From: Comamonadaceae bacterium
GTDB taxonomy: Bacteria; Pseudomonadota; Gammaproteobacteria; Burkholderiales; Burkholderiaceae_C
DNA: 38,824 bases
Direction of reading: 5' to 3'
Assembly: GCA_947371915.1 (NCBI GenBank)
Contig: CANBRM010000014.1
Span: 1-38,824, forward strand
The notes under the pieces are model-generated. The model made no database searches, was not told the DNA's origin, and saw only the letters and a program-made list of their open reading frames with translations. Of the stretch, positions 15,604 through 24,671 are shown piece by piece (position 1 is the stretch's first letter; each line of letters opens with the position of its first letter). The position numbers and the translations under genes were made by a program.

Positions 15604-16857
15604 TTACGCGCTGTAGGCCAAGCCAGAGGCCACGCCGCCAAACAAGTCACCTTCGACCATCGCCACGTTCGGAAAAGCGGATTGCAAAGCGCGTTGGAAA
15701 GGGCGCAGGGCCGACGAGCCGCCTGTCAGGTACATAGCATCAATGCTGGTGTGCGTCAGGCCTGCCGCTTTGACGCAGTCTTGAGCACAGGCCACGGTGC
15801 TTTGCAGCAAGGTGTCTAAGTTGCTTTGCATGTGAGAGGCATCGAGCGGGGCGCGCAAATGGGCTTCTAGGCAAGACAGATCCACCGAGGTGTTGTCGTC
15901 GGTCATGGAGCAGCGAATTTTGGCTTGTTCCACCTCGTGGGCGATGTGGTGCCCGTGGCGCTCGGTCAGCACGCACATCAAGCGCTCATGCAAACGCGGG
16001 TCGTTGTAATTGGTGCGCAGGGCTTTGGCTTGGTTGATGGCGCGGGGCTGGTACAGCCAGTTGATCAAGTGCCACGTGGACAAATCAAAAAACAAGTTGC
16101 TGGGCACCATGCGGTCTTGTGGGCCGAGATGGCGGTAGCCCAACAGCGGCATCACATTTTCTAGGCTGAGCTTTTGGTCAAAGTCGGTCCCGCCAATGTG
16201 TACGCCGGTGGTGGCCAAGATGTCTTGGGTGCGATCGGGGCGGGCGATGCGGTCTGGCCCTAAACGCACCACGGTGAAGTCCGAGGTGCCGCCGCCCAAG
16301 TCGACCACCAGCACGGTGCTCTCGCGGGAGAGACGGCGTTCGTAGTCCAGCGCAGCGGCGATGGGCTCGAGTTGAAACGACACCTCGTCAAAGCCCACGG
16401 CTTGCGCGGCTTCACGCAGCGATTGTTCGGCTTGGGCGTCGCGTGCGGCATCGTCGTCCACAAAGTGAACGGGGCGGCCCATGACCACGCGTTGGGGCGC
16501 GAAGCCCAGCGTGTGTGTGGCGCGGTCGCGCAAGGTGGCGAGAAAGGTGGCCACGATGTCTTGAAAGCTCACTTGGCGGTTGTGGATGAGGGTGGTCTCC
16601 ATCAGCAACGGGCTGCCCAGCAGGCTTTTGAGCGAGCGCATCAAGCGGCCTTCGGTGCCTTCTAGGTAGAGGCCAATGGCTTCGCGGCCAAAGTGGGTGG
16701 TGCCGTCCTCGGCGTTGTAAAACACCGCAGTGGGCATGGCCAAAGCGTCGCCCTCTAAGGGAATGAGGCGTGCGGTGCCTTGTGGGCTGGCCCACGACAC
16801 GGCCGAGTTGGACGTGCCAAAGTCAATGCCGAGGGTGCCTTGGCGGGAAGTGGTCAT
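15604..16857 (-). CDS. yegD: Hsp70-family protein, YegD-like
   Basis: A 417-residue protein consisting only of an actin-like ATPase domain. Phosphate motifs are LGIDFGTSNSAV (about residues 9-20), VVDLGGGTSDFTVV (about 197-210) and the adenosine motif YLTGGSSALRPFQRAL near residue 380. It lacks the substrate-binding domain and lid of DnaK, as does E. coli YegD, whose length and motif spacing it shares. The biological role of YegD proteins is not established. It lies about 100 bases downstream of queD on the same strand and converges with the TRAP operon. Confidence 0.9.
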   Translation of the reverse strand: MTTSRQGTLGIDFGTSNSAVSWASPQGTARLIPLEGDALAMPTAVFYNAEDGTTHFGREAIGLYLEGTEGRLMRSLKSLLGSPLLMETTLIHNRQVSFQDIVATFLATLRDRATHTLGFAPQRVVMGRPVHFVDDDAARDAQAEQSLREAAQAVGFDEVSFQLEPIAAALDYERRLSRESTVLVVDLGGGTSDFTVVRLGPDRIARPDRTQDILATTGVHIGGTDFDQKLSLENVMPLLGYRHLGPQDRMVPSNLFFDLSTWHLINWLYQPRAINQAKALRTNYNDPRLHERLMCVLTERHGHHIAHEVEQAKIRCSMTDDNTSVDLSCLEAHLRAPLDASHMQSNLDTLLQSTVACAQDCVKAAGLTHTSIDAMYLTGGSSALRPFQRALQSAFPNVAMVEGDLFGGVASGLAYSA

Positions 16858-16958
16858 AACTTGAAAAGAAAAAGCATGGGTTCACCCCGCAGCAAGATTG
16901 CGCGGGGCGAGCCAGAGGTGGGGGAAAAAAGAAAAAGGTACGGCCTAGCCGCTGCCCG

Positions 16959-17327
16959 TCAGTCGCTCAGTTTGAGACTGCACTTGTCGCCACTGGCGGG
17001 GCGCTCAATCGTGATGCAGGCCAAGTTGGGCAGGCTGTCTTTAAGTTGCTTGTGCAAGAAAAGGCAGAGGTTTTCTAAAGTCGCGGGGCCAATGCCTTCG
17101 ACTTCGTCGAGGAAGTGGTGGTCCAGCGTGAGACGGGCTTTTTCGACCTCTTGGCGCAAAAACCCGAGGTCCATCATCATGCCGGACTCAGGATCAGGCA
17201 TGCCCGCAATCGTCACTTCAACGTGGTACGTGTGGCCGTGGATGCGCAAGCTGCCCTCGGCGTCGATTTTGCGGCGCAGGGTGTGGGCAGCTTCAAAGTA
17301 AAAGCGTTGGCTGAGTTCAAATTTCAT
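16959..17327 (-). CDS. queD: 6-carboxy-tetrahydropterin synthase-like protein QueD (Cys-to-Ser variant)
   Basis: A 122-residue T-fold protein of the PTPS/QueD family, second step of the 7-deazaguanine (queuosine) pathway. The zinc histidines are seen as FEAAH (His15) and IHGHTYHV (about His31/His33), the DHH pair in LDHHFLD and the substrate-anchoring glutamate in ITIERPASGD. Classical QueD has Cys four residues before HGH; here that position is Ser (GSLRIHGH). A cysteine occurs instead near the C-terminus (SGDKCSLKL). Its start overlaps the queE stop as ATGA, so the pair is cotranslated, which strongly supports a queuosine role despite the altered motif. Confidence 0.88.
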   Translation of the reverse strand: MKFELSQRFYFEAAHTLRRKIDAEGSLRIHGHTYHVEVTIAGMPDPESGMMMDLGFLRQEVEKARLTLDHHFLDEVEGIGPATLENLCLFLHKQLKDSLPNLACITIERPASGDKCSLKLSD

Positions 17328-17959
17328 CGGATGCCGATCAACTTATGGGTTTGCACGCTCAAGCGCCATTGCGGGTGGTTTTGGCAATAGGCGACGGCGT
17401 CAGCGGTGTTGGCTGACGCGAGCGGGCCGTCCATGGGTTGGAGGTAAAAGTTTTCAAAATCCAGCGCGGCGAACTGCTCGGGCAGGGCGGTGGCTTGGGG
17501 GTAGACCAGCTTGAGCTCTTGGCCCGAGGTCACCACTTGCTTGCTGCCCGCTTTGGGGCTGACGCACAGCCAGTCAATGCCTGCGGGCGGTAGCACGGTG
17601 CCGTTGGTTTCCACCGCGATGGTGAAGTGCCGTGCGTGCAAGGCGTCGACCAATGCGGTGTCGACTTGCAGCAAGGGTTCGCCGCCGGTGAGCACCACAA
17701 AGCGGTGTTGGGTGTCGTGGGCGGGCCAAAAACTGAGGATGGTGTCGGCCAAGGCTTGGGCCGATTCAAACTTGCCACCTGCCGTGCCGTCGGTGCCCAC
17801 AAAGTCGGTGTCGCAGAATTGGCACACGGCGCTGGCGCGGTCTTCTTCACGGCCGGTCCACAAATTGCAGCCCGCAAAACGGCAAAACACCGCGGGTTGC
17901 CCCGCGTTCGCCCCTTCGCCTTGCAAGGTGTAGAAAATTTCTTTCACGCTGTATGTCAT
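17324..17959 (-). CDS. queE: 7-carboxy-7-deazaguanine synthase QueE
   Basis: A 211-residue radical SAM enzyme that converts 6-carboxy-tetrahydropterin to 7-carboxy-7-deazaguanine. The substrate/SAM start is VKEIFYTLQGEGANAGQPAVF. The iron-sulphur cluster motif is CNLWTG...VCQFC, a CX14CX2C spacing rather than the standard CX3CX2C; this variant is known from Burkholderia QueE. VVLTGGEPLLQ is the GGE SAM-binding motif. The frame is open upstream to 18037, but the ATG at 17959 precedes the conserved N-terminus MTYSVKEIFY. queE is first and queD second in the operon, and it is divergent from the binding-protein gene at 18096. Confidence 0.94.
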   Translation of the reverse strand: MTYSVKEIFYTLQGEGANAGQPAVFCRFAGCNLWTGREEDRASAVCQFCDTDFVGTDGTAGGKFESAQALADTILSFWPAHDTQHRFVVLTGGEPLLQVDTALVDALHARHFTIAVETNGTVLPPAGIDWLCVSPKAGSKQVVTSGQELKLVYPQATALPEQFAALDFENFYLQPMDGPLASANTADAVAYCQNHPQWRLSVQTHKLIGIR

Positions 17960-18095
17960 GCCGCTATTTTCGCAGCAAGTGGGGACGGTCTTGAAAGATG
18001 TCACCCGTGTACGTTGGCAGACAGGTTTTTCAGGCACGATTGGGCGTTATGACATTCATTTCCTACCTACCTCTCATCCGTCAAAGGTCGCCCTT

Positions 18096-18917
18096 ATGCG
18101 AAGCCTCGTCCGCCGTTCATTCCTTCAAGGCTGCAAGCGCCAAGCTTGCGCGCTCATGTTGAGCGTGGTGGGTGCGGCCAGCGCCTCGGCACAAATGGTG
18201 CAGCACTTTGCCCCCACGGGCGTGTTGCGTGCCGCGATTAACTTGGGCAACCCCATCTTGGCCCAAAAAGACGCCACCACCGGCTTGCCCGTGGGCGTGT
18301 CTGTCGATTTGGCCACGGGGCTGGCTGCCAAGTTGGGGGTGCCGTTGAAGTTGGTGGTGTTTGATGCTGCCGGCAAGTCGGTCGACGCGGTGAGTACCGA
18401 GCAAGCCGACATTGGATTCTTTGCCATCGACCCGTTGCGCGGTAACGCCATTGCCTTCACCCCGCCTTATGTGTTGATTGAGGGCAGTTATTTGGTCAAG
18501 CAAGACTCGCCGCTGACCCGCAATGAGGAGGTGGACCAAGCCAAACACACCGTGGTCGTGGGCAAAGGCAGCGCTTACGACTTGTACTTGAGCCGCGAAA
18601 TCAAACACGCCCAATTGCTGCGCAGCCCCACCTCACCCACGGTGGTCGACTTCTTTGTGGCCAACGGTGCCGATGTGGCGGCTGGCGTGAAACAGCAGCT
18701 CGAAGCCGATGCCCAGCGCGTGCCGAATTTGCGTTTGTTGCCTGGCCGCTTCATGGTCATTTCGCAAGCCATGGGCCTGCCCAAAAGCCGTGGCGACGAG
18801 GCCGCCAAGTATTTGAACCAGTATGTCGAAGAGATGAAAGCCAGTGGTTTCGTGGCCCAAGCGCTGAAGAAGCACCGTATTGAGGGGGCCGCTGTGGCCC
18901 CAGCGGCTGCCCCTTAA
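18096..18917 (+). CDS. periplasmic amino-acid-type binding protein (SBP family 3)
   Basis: A 273-residue protein with a signal peptide (MRSLVRRSFLQGCKRQACALMLSVVGAASASA) and the two-lobed family 3 layout: LRAAINLGNPILAQKD at the start, GLPVGVSVDLATGLAAKLGVPL, then ADIGFFAIDPLRGNAIAFTPPYVLIEGSYLV. The helix-hinge region KHTVVVGKGSAYDLYLSREI follows. It probably binds an amino acid or related small organic compound. AAAGG at 18083-18087 supports the ATG at 18096. No permease or ATPase gene is adjacent, so it is an orphan receptor here. It converges with the HAD phosphatase and the two stops overlap by four bases. Confidence 0.85.
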   Translation: MRSLVRRSFLQGCKRQACALMLSVVGAASASAQMVQHFAPTGVLRAAINLGNPILAQKDATTGLPVGVSVDLATGLAAKLGVPLKLVVFDAAGKSVDAVSTEQADIGFFAIDPLRGNAIAFTPPYVLIEGSYLVKQDSPLTRNEEVDQAKHTVVVGKGSAYDLYLSREIKHAQLLRSPTSPTVVDFFVANGADVAAGVKQQLEADAQRVPNLRLLPGRFMVISQAMGLPKSRGDEAAKYLNQYVEEMKASGFVAQALKKHRIEGAAVAPAAAP

Positions 18918-19687
18918 CGGCTGCTCAAAATGGCTTGCGCGACTTCGTTGAAGCCAGTGCCCCGCTCTGAAGGCGTGATGTAGCGGGGCAAATTCTGCAA
19001 GTTGGGCACAAACCGCTGGATGTTGGCCACGCCCACGCTGTTTGCAAAATGGGCAAACATCAGCTGGTCGTTGGTGGAGTCGCCCACGTAGGCCCAAGCG
19101 TCAAGTTCGGCATCCAGATCACGCTGAAACAACTCGCGCACGATCCAGCGCGCGCCTTCGAGTTTGTTGTGAGTCCCAAACCATCCATTGATGTGAATGC
19201 TGCTGACCGTGGCGTTCATGCCTGCGTTTTGCATGAGCTGGACCACACGCGTGATCTGATCAACGTCTAGGTGATGAAACTCGCTGTGGTCAATCGCGAT
19301 GTCCGTTTCGCGACCCTCAGAGTCGTGCGAAGCCTGTGCGTCCGGCACCGAGTGCAGTACTTGCTGCATGACCGCTTGCATGCGGCTACTGTTGTGTTCC
19401 CGTGTGATGGCATCTTGTAGATAAAGTTTGCGCGTGCCTAGCAATGCCACGGCACCGTTTTCAGCCACGATGGCATCGACGGGCCAGCTTTGAGCAAAGG
19501 GCGCACTCCAGCCCACAGGGCGGCCCGTGATGGCAACGACCGCATAGCCTGCGTTTTTGAGGTCGTGTAGCGCTTGCAGGGCGTCTGGCGTCATGGCGCC
19601 ATCGCTGGTCAGGGTGTCGTCAATGTCGGTGAGCACCCCTCGGATGCGCTGACGTTGTGCAATGGGCCAATTGGAAAGTGCGAGCAT
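18914..19687 (-). CDS. HAD-superfamily phosphatase (type IIB)
   Basis: A 257-residue hydrolase with the four HAD motifs: the nucleophile DIDDT in VLTDIDDTLTSDG (about residue 21), VVAITGRPVGW (motif II threonine), a lysine in the cap/core region and YVGDSTNDQLMFAHFANSVGVAN (motif IV). The large cap between motifs II and III puts it with subclass IIB enzymes such as sucrose-phosphate, mannosyl-3-phosphoglycerate and Cof-type phosphatases. The substrate cannot be assigned. It converges on the binding-protein gene with overlapping stops and is divergent from ugpB, leaving about 110 bases for promoters. Confidence 0.87.
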   Translation of the reverse strand: MLALSNWPIAQRQRIRGVLTDIDDTLTSDGAMTPDALQALHDLKNAGYAVVAITGRPVGWSAPFAQSWPVDAIVAENGAVALLGTRKLYLQDAITREHNSSRMQAVMQQVLHSVPDAQASHDSEGRETDIAIDHSEFHHLDVDQITRVVQLMQNAGMNATVSSIHINGWFGTHNKLEGARWIVRELFQRDLDAELDAWAYVGDSTNDQLMFAHFANSVGVANIQRFVPNLQNLPRYITPSERGTGFNEVAQAILSSR

Positions 19688-19720
19688 TTTGAGATTGTCG
19701 ACTATGGTTTTTACCCTGCT

Positions 19721-19749
19721 TTGACGCAGAGGCGGTGGGTCAAAATACT
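19721..19749 (+). promoter_or_regulatory. Candidate sigma-70 promoter of the ugp operon
   Basis: TTGACG (19721-19726) and AATACT (19744-19749) are 17 bases apart, 48 bases before the ugpB start. Five of six and four of six positions match the consensus boxes. It is the best promoter seen in this intergenic space. Confidence 0.5.
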
Positions 19750-19796
19750 GTCATGTGGTGTCGCCACAATTTAGGTTTCTCTTCAAGGAGTTTTGA

Positions 19797-21128
19797 ATGA
19801 CTTTCTTCCAACGTTCTAAGGTCGTGGTGTCGTGTTTGGCCGCTTTGAGTGGCCTGACCCATGTGGGCGCACAGGCTCAAACTGAAATTCAGTGGTGGCA
19901 CTCCATGTTGGCTGTGAACGGTGAATGGGTCAATGATTTGGCCAAGAACTTCAATGCCAGCCAAAAAGAATACAAAGTTGTGCCAGTCTTCAAGGGCAGC
20001 TACGACGAGTCCATGACGGCGGCTGTGGCTGCTTTTCGTGCGGGCAATGCGCCTCATATCTTGCAAGTGTTTGAGGTCGGCACTGCCACCATGATGGCTA
20101 GCAAAGGCGTGGTCGTGCCAGTGGGTAAGGTCATGCAAGATGCGGGATACAAGTTTGATCCTGCGGCCTATGTGCCCGCTGTTGCGGGTTACTACACCTC
20201 ACCCAAAGGTGAGATGTTGTCCTACCCCTTCAACAGTTCCACCACGGTGTTTTATTTCAACAAAGATGCTTTCAAAGCCGCTGGCATTTCGACCGACAAG
20301 CCTCCTTCAACTTGGCCTGAAGTCGCTTTAGCTGCCGCCAAATTGAAGGCGAGTGGTCACAAGTGCCCGTTGACCTTGGCTTGGCAAGGCTGGACCCAGC
20401 TTGAAAGCTTTTCGACGTGGCACAACACCGAACTCGCCACACAAGGTAACGGCATGCGTGGCATGAATGCAAGGTTGGTGGTGAATTCGCCTTTGCACGT
20501 GCGTCACATCGAGAACTTGGGCAACATGGCCAAGCAAGGCCTGTTTGTTTACAAAGGCCGCGGCAATGTGCCAGAGGCGACGTTTGTCTCGGGTGAGTGC
20601 GCCATGATCACCACGTCCTCTGGCTTTTACGGCAACGTCGCGAAAAATGCCAAATTTGCCTACGGCTTGTCGACCTTGCCTTACTACCCCGATGTGCCCG
20701 GTGCGCCTCAAAATACCGTCATCGGTGGTGCGAGTTTGTGGGTCATGTCGGGCAAAAAAGCTGAGGAATACAAAGGCGTCGCCACATTCTTCAACTACCT
20801 CTCTAACGCTGAGGTGCAATCTGCCAGCCACAAACGAACCGGTTATTTACCCATCACTTTGGCGGCGTTCAAGTTGACAGAAGCTTCAGGCTTTTACAAA
20901 CAAAACCCCGGAACAGATACGGCCGTGAATCAGATGATTCGCAAGACGACCGACAAATCACGTGGTATCCGCTTGGGTAACTACGTGCAGATTCGTGCCA
21001 TTGAAGACGAAGAGTTGGAGCAAGTGTGGGCGGGTAAGAAGTCGGCCAAGGAAGCGCTAGACACCATCGTGAAACGTGGCGACGAGCAACTTGAGCGGTT
21101 TGAAAAAGCCAACACCTCTAAAAACTAA
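19797..21128 (+). CDS. ugpB: glycerol-3-phosphate ABC transporter, substrate-binding protein UgpB
   Basis: A 443-residue periplasmic receptor with a Sec signal (MTFFQRSKVVVSCLAALSGLTHVGAQAQ). Characteristic UgpB stretches are EIQWWHSMLAVNGEWVNDLAKNFN at the mature N-terminus, VPVFKGSYDESMTAAVAAFRAGNAPHILQVFEVGTATMM and FNSSTTVFYFNKDAF. It captures sn-glycerol-3-phosphate and glycerophosphodiesters for the Ugp importer. AAGGAG at 19783-19788 gives a good ribosome site for the ATG at 19797. It leads a five-gene ugp operon in the order B-A-E-C-Q. Confidence 0.97.
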   Translation: MTFFQRSKVVVSCLAALSGLTHVGAQAQTEIQWWHSMLAVNGEWVNDLAKNFNASQKEYKVVPVFKGSYDESMTAAVAAFRAGNAPHILQVFEVGTATMMASKGVVVPVGKVMQDAGYKFDPAAYVPAVAGYYTSPKGEMLSYPFNSSTTVFYFNKDAFKAAGISTDKPPSTWPEVALAAAKLKASGHKCPLTLAWQGWTQLESFSTWHNTELATQGNGMRGMNARLVVNSPLHVRHIENLGNMAKQGLFVYKGRGNVPEATFVSGECAMITTSSGFYGNVAKNAKFAYGLSTLPYYPDVPGAPQNTVIGGASLWVMSGKKAEEYKGVATFFNYLSNAEVQSASHKRTGYLPITLAAFKLTEASGFYKQNPGTDTAVNQMIRKTTDKSRGIRLGNYVQIRAIEDEELEQVWAGKKSAKEALDTIVKRGDEQLERFEKANTSKN

Positions 21129-21137
21129 TGGCTTGAA

Positions 21138-22025
21138 TTGGCTTTGGAAAAACGTACACCCTTTCGATCGACTTGGTTACCTTGGGTGCTGATTGCACCC
21201 CAGGTGACGGTCATTTGCCTTTTCTTTTTTTGGCCAGCTTTGCAAGCGCTGTTGCAGTCCTTACAGCAATCCGACGCTTTTGGCACGTCGGTGGAATGGG
21301 TGGGCTTCACCAATTTTCAGCGACTTTGGGAAGACGAGAGTTATCTGGAGTCGTTTCAAACCACGGCTGTGTTTTCAAGTTTGGTCGCTTTTTTAGGCAT
21401 CAGTATTTCGTTGTGTTTGGCTTACTTTGCCGATCGTGTGGTGCGCGGAACCCTGATTTACCGCACCTTGCTGATTTGGCCCTATGCCGTCGCGCCTGCG
21501 GTGGCTGGCGTGGTGTGGTTGTTTTTGTTTTCGCCCAGCATTGGCGTGGTGTCTTACGCCTTGAACCAATGGGGGTTTGATTGGAATGCTTTGCTCAATA
21601 GCCGCCATGCCATGGCCTTGATCGTCATGGCCGCAGTGTGGAAGCAAATCTCCTACAACTTCCTCTTCTTTTTGGCCGGTTTGCAAAGCATTCCCAAATC
21701 ATTGATCGAAGCCGCGGCCATGGACGGGGCGGGGCCTTGGCGCAGGTTTTGGACGATTCAGTTTCCATTGCTGTCGCCCACCAGTTTCTTTTTGCTGGTC
21801 ATCAACGTGGTTTACGCTTTTTTCGACACCTTTGGCATCGTCGATGCCGCGACCAAAGGCGGACCCGGTAAAGACACCGCCATCTTGGTTTACAAGGTGT
21901 ACTTTGACGGTTTCAAGGCCATGGACTTAGGCGGTTCTGCTGCGCAGTCGGTGGTCTTGATGGTGATCGTCGTGGCGTTGACTGTGGTTCAGTTTCGCTT
22001 TGTTGAGAAGAAAGTGAATTACTGA
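21138..22025 (+). CDS. ugpA: glycerol-3-phosphate ABC transporter permease UgpA (TTG start)
   Basis: A 295-residue inner-membrane permease closely resembling Ugp[27 protein letters not shown], a central [51 protein letters not shown] and the ATPase-coupling EAA loop [22 protein letters not shown]. No ATG or GTG is available at the N-terminus: the ATG that overlaps the ugpB stop at 21128 is in another frame and ends after two codons. Translation must begin at a TTG, 21138 or 21144. No clear ribosome site precedes it, so it is probably coupled to ugpB, which ends 9 bases upstream. Confidence 0.94.
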   Translation: MALEKRTPFRSTWLPWVLIAPQVTVICLFFFWPALQALLQSLQQSDAFGTSVEWVGFTNFQRLWEDESYLESFQTTAVFSSLVAFLGISISLCLAYFADRVVRGTLIYRTLLIWPYAVAPAVAGVVWLFLFSPSIGVVSYALNQWGFDWNALLNSRHAMALIVMAAVWKQISYNFLFFLAGLQSIPKSLIEAAAMDGAGPWRRFWTIQFPLLSPTSFFLLVINVVYAFFDTFGIVDAATKGGPGKDTAILVYKVYFDGFKAMDLGGSAAQSVVLMVIVVALTVVQFRFVEKKVNY

Positions 22026-22027
22026 GC

Positions 22028-22873
22028 ATGATCGAACGCAATCGGTTTTTGGATGTCTTGTCGCACTTGGTGTTGATCATCGGCGTGGTGGTGGTGGCCT
22101 TTCCGGTCTACGTCACGTTTGTGGCCTCTACCCACACCATGCAAGAAGTTGTTCAGGCGCCCATGCCTTTATGGCCTGGGTCGCATGCTTGGGAAAACTA
22201 CACAACTGCTTTGTTTGGCGATGGTTCTGGCAACGCGCCTGCTGTTGGGCGGATGATGATGGTCAGTTTGATCACGGCGTTGGTGATTGCGTTGGCCAAG
22301 ATCAGCATGTCTTTGCTGTCTGCTTTTGCGATTGTGTATTTCAAGTTTCCCTTTCGTATGGCCATTTTTTGGGCCATCTTCATGACCTTGATGCTGCCTG
22401 TTGAGGTGCGCATTGGCCCGACGTATCAAGTGGTTGCAGATTTGGGGCTGCTTAACAGCTATGCAGGATTGACGGTGCCTTTGGTGGCATCAGCCACGGC
22501 CACTTTTTTATTCCGTCAGTTTTTTCTGACCATCCCTGATGAGTTGGTCGAGGCGGCACGCATGGATGGCGCGGGTCCGATGCGCTTTTTCAAAGACGTG
22601 TTGTTGCCCTTGTCCACCTCCAGCATGGCCGCGCTGTTTGTCATTCAATTCATTTACGGCTGGAATCAATACCTTTGGCCCTTGTTGGTCACCACAGAAG
22701 AGCGCATGTACCCCGTGGTGATTGGCATCAAACGCATGATTTCAGGGGGCGACGCGCAAACCGAGTGGAACATCGTGATGGCCACCGCCATGCTCGCCAT
22801 GATTCCACCTGCGTTGGTGGTGATCTTGATGCAGAAGTGGTTTGTCAAAGGCTTGGTGGATACAGAGAAATAA
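22028..22873 (+). CDS. ugpE: glycerol-3-phosphate ABC transporter permease UgpE
   Basis: A 281-residue permease with six predicted helices, partner of UgpA in the channel. Markers are [31 protein letters not shown], the long periplasmic loop [52 protein letters not shown] and the EAA loop [22 protein letters not shown]. The ATG lies two bases after the ugpA stop, so translation is likely coupled. Length and motif order match the E. coli protein. Confidence 0.96.
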   Translation: MIERNRFLDVLSHLVLIIGVVVVAFPVYVTFVASTHTMQEVVQAPMPLWPGSHAWENYTTALFGDGSGNAPAVGRMMMVSLITALVIALAKISMSLLSAFAIVYFKFPFRMAIFWAIFMTLMLPVEVRIGPTYQVVADLGLLNSYAGLTVPLVASATATFLFRQFFLTIPDELVEAARMDGAGPMRFFKDVLLPLSTSSMAALFVIQFIYGWNQYLWPLLVTTEERMYPVVIGIKRMISGGDAQTEWNIVMATAMLAMIPPALVVILMQKWFVKGLVDTEK

Positions 22874-22875
22874 AC

Positions 22876-23910
22876 ATGGCATCGATACAACTCAAACACC
22901 TCATCAAGCGATATGGCGCAGGCACCAAGACCGTCAACGTGCTGCATGGCATTGACGCCACCATTGAGGATGGCGAATTCATCGTGATCGTTGGACCATC
23001 AGGATGCGGCAAGTCCACCCTGTTGCGCATGATCGCTGGATTGGAAGAGGTCAGCGAAGGCGATATTTGGATCGGGGACCGCATCGTCAATCAGCTAGAG
23101 CCGGCTCAACGTGACATCGCCATGGTGTTTCAAAACTACGCCTTGTATCCGCACATGACCGTGTTTGACAACATGGCTTACGGACTCAAAATCGCCAACG
23201 TTGCCAAAGCAGAGATACAAGCGCGTGTGGCCAAAGCCGCTGGTATTTTGGAGTTGGGGCACTTGTTGCAACGCAAACCCCGAGAACTGTCGGGCGGGCA
23301 GCGACAACGCGTGGCCATGGGGCGGGCCATTGTGCGTCAGCCCCAAGTTTTTTTGTTTGATGAGCCGCTCTCCAACTTGGATGCCAAACTGCGTGCCCAA
23401 ACACGGCTTGAAATTCAAAAACTGCATCGCGAATTAGGTATCACGTCTTTGTTTGTGACACATGACCAAGTCGAGGCGATGACGCTGGCGCAACGCATGA
23501 TGGTCATGAATGGCGGTGTGGTCGAACAATTTGGCACACCCGAAGAGGTTTACAACCGACCTGCAACCACCTTCGTGGCGAGCTTCATGGGCGCGCCGCC
23601 CATGAACTTGTTGTTGAAAGTGCCGGGCGTGCCAGTTGGGCTTGTGTTGGGGGTTCGACCTGAGCACATGCAAGTCTTGTCTGGCCCTGGTGGTTCAGGT
23701 TGGACTGGCGAGGTGGAGGCGCTTGAAATGTTGGGCGCTGAGCGTTTGGTTTATGTGTGTGTCGGTGAAGAGCGTTTGATTGTGCGTATCGATGAAAGTG
23801 CTCAACCCCCCGCGATTGGGGCCCGCGTTGTGGTCACTGCGCGGGCGGATCGCTTGCATTGGTTCAATGCGCAAACAGGCTTGCGTGTCGAACAAGGCGT
23901 GAACGAATAA
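22876..23910 (+). CDS. ugpC: glycerol-3-phosphate ABC transporter ATP-binding protein UgpC
   Basis: A 344-residue ABC ATPase that powers the importer. Motifs in order: Walker [10 protein letters not shown] (about residues 37-45), Q-loop [14 protein letters not shown], signature [15 protein letters not shown], Walker [17 protein letters not shown], and switch histidine in [16 protein letters not shown]-terminal regulatory TOBE-type domain (about 240-344) follows, shorter than in MalK. The ATG at 22876 is two bases after the ugpE stop; the longer open frame upstream lies within ugpE and is not used. Confidence 0.97.
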   Translation: MASIQLKHLIKRYGAGTKTVNVLHGIDATIEDGEFIVIVGPSGCGKSTLLRMIAGLEEVSEGDIWIGDRIVNQLEPAQRDIAMVFQNYALYPHMTVFDNMAYGLKIANVAKAEIQARVAKAAGILELGHLLQRKPRELSGGQRQRVAMGRAIVRQPQVFLFDEPLSNLDAKLRAQTRLEIQKLHRELGITSLFVTHDQVEAMTLAQRMMVMNGGVVEQFGTPEEVYNRPATTFVASFMGAPPMNLLLKVPGVPVGLVLGVRPEHMQVLSGPGGSGWTGEVEALEMLGAERLVYVCVGEERLIVRIDESAQPPAIGARVVVTARADRLHWFNAQTGLRVEQGVNE

Positions 23911-23915
23911 GTCCC

Positions 23916-24671
23916 ATGCGTTTGAGTGATTGGCCTTACCCAACTTGGATTGCACATCGCGGTGCTGGTTTGCTCGCGCCCGAAAACACCTTGGCCGCTT
24001 TCCGTCTGGGCGCGCAATATGGTTATCGGATGTTTGAGTGCGATGCCAAACTGAGTGCGGATGAGGTGGTGTTTTTGTTGCATGACCACCACTTAGACCG
24101 CACCTCGTCTGGGGCAGGTGTTGCAGGGGATGTGCTTTGGCGCGACTTGTCACGTCTTGATGCGGGGGGCTGGCATTCGCGTTTGTTTGCAGGCGAGCCT
24201 TTGTGCACCTTGGAGGCGGTAGCCCAGTTTTGTATCGCGAACCAATACGCTTTGAATATCGAAATTAAACCCACACCTGGCGTGGAATATCGCACTGGTG
24301 AGTGCGTAGCCGCCTTGGTTCAGAATTTGTGGAAGGGGCAAGCCTTGCAGCCTCTGCTGACTTCGTTCAAAGAGGATGCACTGGCGGGCGCCAAGACCGT
24401 GGCCCCTGCTTTGCGACGCGGCTTGTTGTTGAGCGACTGGCGAGATGACAGCTTGGGCATCGCCGAGCGTTTGTCTTGCGTGGCGTTGGTGTGCAACCAC
24501 GGCCTGTGGGATGCAACGCGTGTGCAAGCGGCCAAGGCTTTGGGCATGAAGACCTTGAGCTACACGGTTAACGATCTCCAAACTGTCCAGCACCTTCAAG
24601 CATTGGGGACAGACGGCATCATCACTGACCGCGTGGATCTTTTTTCGCCGGGGTCACCATGGACGGTTTGA
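23916..24671 (+). CDS. ugpQ: glycerophosphodiester phosphodiesterase UgpQ
   Basis: A 251-residue cytoplasmic TIM-barrel enzyme that cleaves glycerophosphodiesters to glycerol-3-phosphate and an alcohol. The catalytic start IAHRGAGLLAPENTLAAF has the paired HR and EN residues, MFECDAKLSADEVVFLLHDHHLDRTSSG has the metal-binding E-x-D and the second histidine, and NIEIKPT is the third conserved acidic strand. It is the fifth gene of the ugp operon, five bases after ugpC, so imported diesters are processed by the product of the same transcript. The downstream gene overlaps its 3' end by 13 bases. Confidence 0.95.
   Translation: MRLSDWPYPTWIAHRGAGLLAPENTLAAFRLGAQYGYRMFECDAKLSADEVVFLLHDHHLDRTSSGAGVAGDVLWRDLSRLDAGGWHSRLFAGEPLCTLEAVAQFCIANQYALNIEIKPTPGVEYRTGECVAALVQNLWKGQALQPLLTSFKEDALAGAKTVAPALRRGLLLSDWRDDSLGIAERLSCVALVCNHGLWDATRVQAAKALGMKTLSYTVNDLQTVQHLQALGTDGIITDRVDLFSPGSPWTV

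Noticed and set aside
15591-15610. Inverted repeat CGCGTA/TACGCG between dctM and the Hsp70 gene
   Set aside because: The stem is short with an eight-base loop, no T-run follows, and it overlaps the Hsp70 stop, so it is not convincing as a terminator.
19748-19764. Possible Pho box before ugpB (CTGTCAT followed by GTGTCGC)
   Set aside because: The first repeat is perfect, but the second is poor, the spacing is 10 rather than 11 bases, and it overlaps the -10 box, an unlikely place for an activator site. PhoB control of ugp remains plausible on general grounds only.
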